Below the pieces are notes generated by a model. It worked only from the letters and a program-made list of their open reading frames with translations. It was not told the origin of the DNA and did no database searches. A DNA stretch of 64,000 nucleotides from Tragulus kanchil. Lineage: Eukaryota; Chordata; Mammalia; Artiodactyla; Tragulidae. Position 1 is the first letter of the stretch. The number at the start of each line of letters is the position of its first letter. The DNA lies in the NCBI GenBank assembly GCA_022376925.1, contig JAIOJX010000030.1:172417298-172481297 (forward strand), written 5' to 3'. The position numbers and the translations under genes were made by a program. This document shows positions 58,880-64,000 of the stretch, piece after piece.

Positions 58880-60986
58880 AGGAGAAGTGATGTCAGCAAC
58901 ATGGCTAAATAAGACATCCCTTGTCATATCCTCCCTCGGTAACAACAGTTTATCATCTATCCATAGACAATCGTGTTTTTATTTGTGGGATCCAGCACAA
59001 CACAAGGGACTCAGGAAGAGTCTCACCACCCGTGCAATGAGTAACAAGGACACAGACCTAGGATATGAACCCTGCAGTGACCCATTAACTGAGTACAGCT
59101 CCTCTTGGCCATAGCCCATGAGCCCCTAGAGAACACTCTATTTGACAAGCTACTACAGACAACAGAGCCCTTGCTGGCAGTTCAGGTTTTCAGTGGAGAA
59201 GTTCCCATGTACCAGTGGAGTGACAAAAGCACATTTGGATGCACTGGAGAAGGTGAAAGAAAGACCTGTATTTTAGTCACATCACCTCTCCTCCATGGAG
59301 GCACAACTCAGTGCCAGATGAAAGTTTTTTGGCCCATGGCTTCTCCAAGGGGGAAGGGAGAGCATGGGAACGAGTGACCAGCTCACTATGTGGGACATTT
59401 CTAAAGAGGCCCATGTATCCCACTCCATTCCGTGCAATGACATGTAAGACTGGGAGGCTAACAAGACATTGGGAAAAAGCAGATGGTACACTCTGATGGC
59501 ATTAAAGGGATGCAGGTCCTGCTAAGGGCATCACAGACACCATCAAGAAGTCTACCCATGAACCACTGGGGAGAACTTGCCTACAGATCTCTTCTACTGG
59601 CTCATGGGCACCCCTCATCTATCTCACCCACACACCCTCAAACTCAAACTGGCTGTGCTCCTGATGATGTCAAGCGTGAGCTTTGTCAGACATCTAGTGA
59701 AGTTGTGTCCAAAGCTAGTAAAAACCTGTGTACCAGGGAGAGACCACAAACTTGAGATTTAGCTCCACATTTATGAAAGCAAAGGGGAGGCTACCAGCAC
59801 CCAGGGTTGTCCTGAAGGATGAGAAAAGACACAAGCTTAGGAATCTGCCACAAGAGGGAGCGAGAAGCATGGAGCGGCCATACTCCCAGAAATGGGAGTT
59901 TGAGAAAGTTGCAAACTTCCTATAGGACTGATGGAAGATGTTTCTTTCTTGAAGTCAGTAATGACTAGAGAAGGTGACACAACAAATTCAAATACAGTCC
60001 TATAAAACTTCAAGAAACAAAGTGAAGACGACACTACCAAAGGATCCCAAAAATCTTCCAATAACCAGTCCCAAAGACATGGAGTTATATATGGAATCCA
60101 GTAAAGAATTTGCAAGTGCTGTTTTGATGAAGATCAAGGAGTGACAAGAAAACACAACTTGATAAAATAAGAAACAACATAGAAATAAAATGAGAAGCTT
60201 AAAAAAAGAGAAATCATAAGAAACAAGCAAATAATATCTACAGCTAAACAATATAGCAAAGGAAATAAAAAAATTTAACTGAAAAACATCAATAGCAGAA
60301 TGAATCAATTAGAAATAATAATCTATAGACTAGAGGACAGAAATTTTGAAATTATCCAGTTAGAGGAGGACAAATTAAAAAGTGAGGGAAGCCTACATGG
60401 TTTATCAGATACCATCAAAAGAAGCAATGCATGAATTACTGGAGTGTCAAAAGAATAAAAGATGGAGAAGAAGGTAGAAAGCTCATTTTAAAAAGAATGA
60501 CTCACAACTCCACAAATAGGGAAAGAAATTTGGATATCCATGTTTGTGAATCTCATAGGTTCCCAAGAAATTCAACTTGAAAAGATCTTCTCCAAGACGC
60601 ATTATATTAAAACTGTCAAAAATCAAAGACAGTGAAAGAATCTTGAAGACACAGAGTAAAGCCTGTAACTTACAAGGGGACCACCATGAGATTATTCTCA
60701 TATTTTTCAACGGAAGTCTTAAAGGGCAGGCAAGATTGTGAGGACAGGTTCAAAGTAGTGAGAGAAAATGCAAACCAAGAATGTTCTACCCAGCAAAACT
60801 TTGAAAATGAAGAAGAGATAAAAACTTTGTTATACAACTAAAATCTGAAGGACTAATAACCATCAGACCCACATGACAAGAAATGGTGAAAGGAGTTCTT
60901 CAGCCTAAAATGAAAGGGAACAAGTATGAAAAGTGTATAAAAAATATACAGCATACTAGTAAAGGTAAGTATGTAATTAAGTATGC
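58880..60986 (+). mobile_element. L1M 5' region (5' UTR and upstream-ORF remnant), sense
   Basis: The start resembles an L1M 5' UTR ('gatgtcagcaacatggctaa', with 'tatcatctatccatagacaa' further on). Further in: 'aaattatccagttagaggag', 'actggagtgtcaaaagaata', 'gaatcttgaagacacagagt', 'gttctacccagcaaaacttt' and 'gaaatggtgaaaggagttct'. These are successive landmarks of the L1M/HAL1-type 5' part. Frames are broken. A CHR SINE is inserted after 60986, and the L1 text resumes after the SINE in the later copies (62384 onwards). Confidence 0.75.
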
Positions 60987-61071
60987 GGGCCTTCCCTGGT
61001 GATCCAGTGGGTAAGGACACCACCTTGCAGTGCAAGGGGCCCCAGTTTGGGGTCCCTGGCCTGGGAAGATC
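60987..61071 (+). mobile_element. CHR-2-like SINE head, broken off (first of three copies)
   Basis: 'gggccttccctggtgatcca' to 'cctgggaagatc', after which the body is absent. Two complete copies of the same insertion are at 62063 and 63143. Confidence 0.85.
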
Positions 61072-61143
61072 ACCAGCCGAGTGTCTGCAACCGAAAGATG
61101 GGGGCGGACATATGAAAGTAAAAAAAAAAAGAAAAAATCCAAT
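61072..61143. other. 72-bp orphan sequence at the D17 junction
   Basis: Starts 'accagccgagtgtctgcaac' and ends in a long A/G-rich run. It replaces the expected SINE body and occurs nowhere else in the window that I can find. Probably contig-end noise or a chimeric fill. Confidence 0.6.
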
Positions 61144-62062
61144 AGTCCCAAAGACATGGAGTTATATATGGAATCCAGTAAAGAATTTGCAAGTGCTGTT
61201 TTGATGAAGATCAAGGAGTGACAAGAAAACACAACTTGATAAAATAAGAAACAACATAGAAATAAAATGAGAAGCTTAAAAAAAGAGAAATCATAAGAAA
61301 CAAGCAAATAATATCTACAGCTAAACAATATAGCAAAGGAAATAAAAAAATTTAACTGAAAAACATCAATAGCAGAATGAATCAATTAGAAATAATAATC
61401 TATAGACTAGAGGACAGAAATTTTGAAATTATCCAGTTAGAGGAGGACAAATTAAAAAGTGAGGGAAGCCTACATGGTTTATCAGATACCATCAAAAGAA
61501 GCAATGCATGAATTACTGGAGTGTCAAAAGAATAAAAGATGGAGAAGAAGGTAGAAAGCTCATTTTAAAAAGAATGACTCACAACTCCACAAATAGGGAA
61601 AGAAATTTGGATATCCATGTTTGTGAATCTCATAGGTTCCCAAGAAATTCAACTTGAAAAGATCTTCTCCAAGACGCATTATATTAAAACTGACAAAATC
61701 AAAGACAGTGAAAGAATCTTGAAGACACAGAGTAAAGCCTGTAACTTACAAGGGGACCACCATGAGATTATTCTCATATTTTTCAACGGAAGTCTTAAAG
61801 GGCAGGCAAGATTGTGAGGACAGGTTCAAAGTAGTGAGAGAAAATGCAAACCAAGAATGTTCTACCCAGCAAAACTTTGAAAATGAAGAAGAGATAAAAA
61901 CTTTGTTATACAACTAAAATCTGAAGGACTAATAACCATCAGACCCACATGACAAGAAATGGTGAAAGGAGTTCTTCAGCCTAAAATGAAAGGGAACAAG
62001 TATGAAAAGTGTATAAAAAATATACAGCATACTAGTAAAGGTAAGTATGTAATTAAGTATGC
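61144..62062 (+). mobile_element. L1M 5' region remnant (D17 copy 2)
   Basis: Duplicate of 60067-60986. Confidence 0.75.
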
Positions 62063-62383
62063 GGGCCTTCCCTGGTGATCCAGTGGGTAAGGACACCACC
62101 TTGCAGTGCAAGGGGCCCCAGTTTGATCCCTGGCCTGGGAAGATCCCACGTGCTGTGGAGCGGCTGGACTGATGTGTCCAATCACCGAGCCGGAGCTCTG
62201 GAGCACATGTGCCCAGAGCTGGCACTCTGCAACAACAGAGGCCACAGCGATGGGAGGCCCACATGGGCCAAGGAACAGGGATGGATGAAAAATGGACAAA
62301 GACCAATAGAAGTGGCCCGCCTGCTCCCCTCCCTCTCCACCCCACCCCCACCAAAATAAATAAATAAATAAATCTTAAAAAAA
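62063..62383 (+). mobile_element. CHR-2-like SINE inserted in the L1M remnant (complete)
   Basis: Target duplication 'aagtatgc' at 62055-62062 and 62388-62395 (extended imperfectly as aattaagtatgc/aatcaagtatgc). Full-length with C-rich stretch and (AAAT)n tail. Confidence 0.93.
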
Positions 62384-62395
62384 AATCAAGTATGC

Positions 62396-63065
62396 AATCA
62401 AATTCAGAATACTTAACACTATAATGTGTTTAAACATTTAACTCTAGTATAAAGGTCAAAATTTTAAAAATATTTAAAAGCTATAACTATAGTAATAGGT
62501 TAATACATGATATAAAATAGGCAAACTGTGTAATCAAAAATATGAAAGAGTGGGGAATAAAAGGGAGAATTTTGTATGCCATCAAAGTTACATTGTTATC
62601 AGCCTAAAAGGACTATTATATTTATAAGATAGTTTATGTAAATATCATGGTAACTACAAAATAAAAACCTATTTGTAGACAAACCAAAGATAAATCAAGG
62701 AATCAAAGCATATTATGGAAAGACAGAAAGAAGGAAGATAGAAACAGAGGGAGAAAGGAATGAGGGAACTATAAAACATCTAGAAAGCACTTAATAAAAT
62801 GACATTAGCAGTCTTTACCTATCAATAACTACTATTAATGCAAATAGATTAAAATATCTATTCAAAAGGCATAACAACAAAATGAAATGTCAGCCTACAG
62901 AATGGGAGGCAGTATTTTGAAGTCATAACTCTGATCAGGGTTAAAATCCAAAATACACATATGACACTCATGTAACTCAATGGCAAAAATAAAAGCCAAG
63001 AGAAAAAAAATGTCCGATTAAAATATTGATGAAGGAGCTCTATTGGCATTTTTCCAAAATGCCAC
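62396..63065 (+). mobile_element. L1M remnant continuing after the SINE, then ORF2-end text
   Basis: To about 62870 the sequence fits the L1M 5' part ('attaatgcaaatagattaaa' and similar). At about 62885 it switches to 'cagcctacagaatgggaggc' and 'acatatgacactcatgtaac', which belong near the ORF2 3' end. A large internal deletion, or two joined elements, is implied. It is cut by the D18 junction. Confidence 0.6.
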
Positions 63066-63142
63066 CTTAGACTTGAACAGTATGTCAATTATTAAAAAAA
63101 TATACAGCATACTAGTAAAGGTAAGTATGTAATTAAGTATGC

Positions 63143-63463
63143 GGGCCTTCCCTGGTGATCCAGTGGGTAAGGACACCACCTTGCAGTGCAAGGGGCCCCA
63201 GTTTGATCCCTGGCCTGGGAAGATCCCACGTGCTGTGGAGCGGCTGGACTGATGTGTCCAATCACCGAGCCGGAGCTCTGGAGCACATGTGCCCAGAGCT
63301 GGCACTCTGCAACAACAGAGGCCACAGCGATGGGAGGCCCACATGGGCCAAGGAACAGGGATGGATGAAAAATGGACAAAGACCAATAGAAGTGGCCCGC
63401 CTGCTCCCCTTCCTCTCCACCCCACCCCCACCAAAATAAATAAATAAATAAATCTTAAAAAAA
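63143..63463 (+). mobile_element. CHR-2-like SINE (third copy, complete)
   Basis: Duplicate of 62063-62383. Confidence 0.93.
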
Positions 63464-63475
63464 AATCAAGTATGC

Positions 63476-64000
63476 AATCAAATTCAGAATACTTAACACT
63501 ATAATGTGTTTAAACATTTAACTCTAGTATAAAGGTCAAAATTTTAAAAATATTTAAAAGCTATAACTATAGTAATAGGTTAATACATGATATAAAATAG
63601 GCAAACTGTGTAATCAAAAATATGAAAGAGTGGGGAATAAAAGGGAGAATTTTGTATGCCATCAAAGTTACATTGTTATCAGCCTAAAAGGACTATTATA
63701 TTTATAAGATAGTTTATGTAAATATCATGGTAACTACAAAATAAAAACCTATTTGTAGACAAACCAAAGATAAATCAAGGAATCAAAGCATATTATGGAA
63801 AGACAGAAAGAAGGAAGATAGAAACAGAGGGAGAAAGGAATGAGGGAACTATAAAACATCTAGAAAGCACTTAATAAAATGACATTAGCAGTCTTTACCT
63901 ATCAATAACTACTATTAATGCAAATAGATTAAAATATCTATTCAAAAGGCATAACAACAAAATGAAATGTCAGCCTACAGAATGGGAGGCAGTATTTTGA
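63476..64000 (+). mobile_element. L1M remnant (D18 copy 2), cut by the window end
   Basis: Duplicate of 62396-62920. Confidence 0.6.

Larger units (their letters stand above)
60067..62147. repeat. D17: head-to-tail duplication, copies 60067-61143 and 61144-about 62219
   Basis: Offset 1077 bp. Identity is high up to position 61071 (matched to about 62147), inside a CHR SINE. The last 72 bp of copy 1 (61072-61143) do not match the SINE. Small differences: 'ctgtcaaaaatc'/'ctgacaaaatc' and 'gtttggggtccc'/'gtttgatccc', the latter 28 bp before the break. The end coordinate given is the end of reliable matching in copy 2. Confidence 0.94.
62015..64000. repeat. D18: head-to-tail duplication, copies 62015-63094 and 63095-64000 (runs off the window)
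   Basis: Offset 1080 bp. The second copy is cut by the window end. One difference noticed (cccctccctctcc/ccccttcctctcc in the C-rich SINE part). It overlaps D17, so the SINE head occurs three times. Confidence 0.95.

Noticed and set aside
226..64000. Satellite array or CRISPR-like repeat-spacer pattern
   Set aside because: The 1.1-kb units are each repeated only twice and unrelated to each other. There are no short regularly spaced repeats and no prokaryotic context.
226..64000. Real germline hot spot of small tandem duplications
   Set aside because: Not formally excluded, but constant unit length, near-identity, junction-clustered errors and filler fit untrimmed contig overlaps better.

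Overview
This is repeat-rich, AT-rich mammalian non-coding DNA from a ruminant. The diagnosis rests on Bov-tA SINEs, BovB-derived ART2 fragments and CHR-type tRNA-Glu SINEs sitting on old mammalian repeats (L1M, L2, MIR, MLT1, hAT-Charlie). I find no convincing protein-coding gene, exon, tRNA/rRNA gene, CpG island or CRISPR array. Every longer open frame lies inside a SINE or other repeat, or lacks any recognisable domain.

The dominant feature is structural. Eighteen separate stretches of about 1.08-1.18 kb each occur twice, head to tail with almost no spacer, at about 99-100% identity. They start at 226, 6806, 12573, 16390, 20591, 23031, 25813, 27632, 29570, 34465, 36465, 38359, 41923, 46198, 50296, 55647, 60067 and 62015. 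The units are unrelated to each other. Neighbouring duplications overlap, so parts of 26.5-31 kb, 35.4-40 kb and 61-63 kb occur three times. Differences between copies lie mostly near the junctions, and several junctions carry unmatched filler. The simplest reading is an assembly in which short contigs (about 1.8-6.6 kb) were joined without trimming about 1.1 kb end overlaps. About 20 kb of the 64 kb would then be redundant and the true locus about 44 kb. A biological origin is not excluded by sequence alone but seems very unlikely.

The second notable item is a young, roughly 300-bp CHR-2-like SINE family with an extended 3' part, a C-rich stretch and an (AAATA)n-type tail. It has about a dozen independent insertions here, several with perfect target-site duplications of 9-16 bp, and one insertion is a dimer. 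No typical Bov-A2 element was noticed. That may point to a ruminant outside the Bovidae (a tragulid is one possibility), but this is speculative.

Layout: 0.2-2.8 kb hAT-Charlie, SINE and L1 (D1); 3-6.3 kb Bov-tA, MIR, CHR SINE; 6.8-9.1 kb Bov-tA, TG/AG microsatellite and CHR SINE (D2); 9.1-12.2 kb two CHR SINEs, MER5-like, MIR, L1 3' end; 12.5-16.3 kb L1 fragments (D3) and a 130-bp near-perfect inverted repeat; 16.4-25.4 kb mostly unannotated unique sequence (D4-D6) with one L1 and one Bov-tA; 25.8-31.8 kb SINEs and L2 in chained duplications (D7-D9); 32-36.7 kb MIR, CHR SINE, MLT1 LTR with nested ART2 (D10); 36.5-40.5 kb unique DNA and ART2 nested in a hAT element (D11-D12); 41.9-45.2 kb old SINE, MIR and the CHR dimer (D13); 46-48.7 kb unannotated and L2 (D14); 49.5-53.4 kb CHR SINEs, L2, MIR (D15); 53.8-58 kb Bov-tA and unannotated DNA (D16); 58.1-64 kb CHR SINEs and a long L1M 5'-region remnant (D17-D18).
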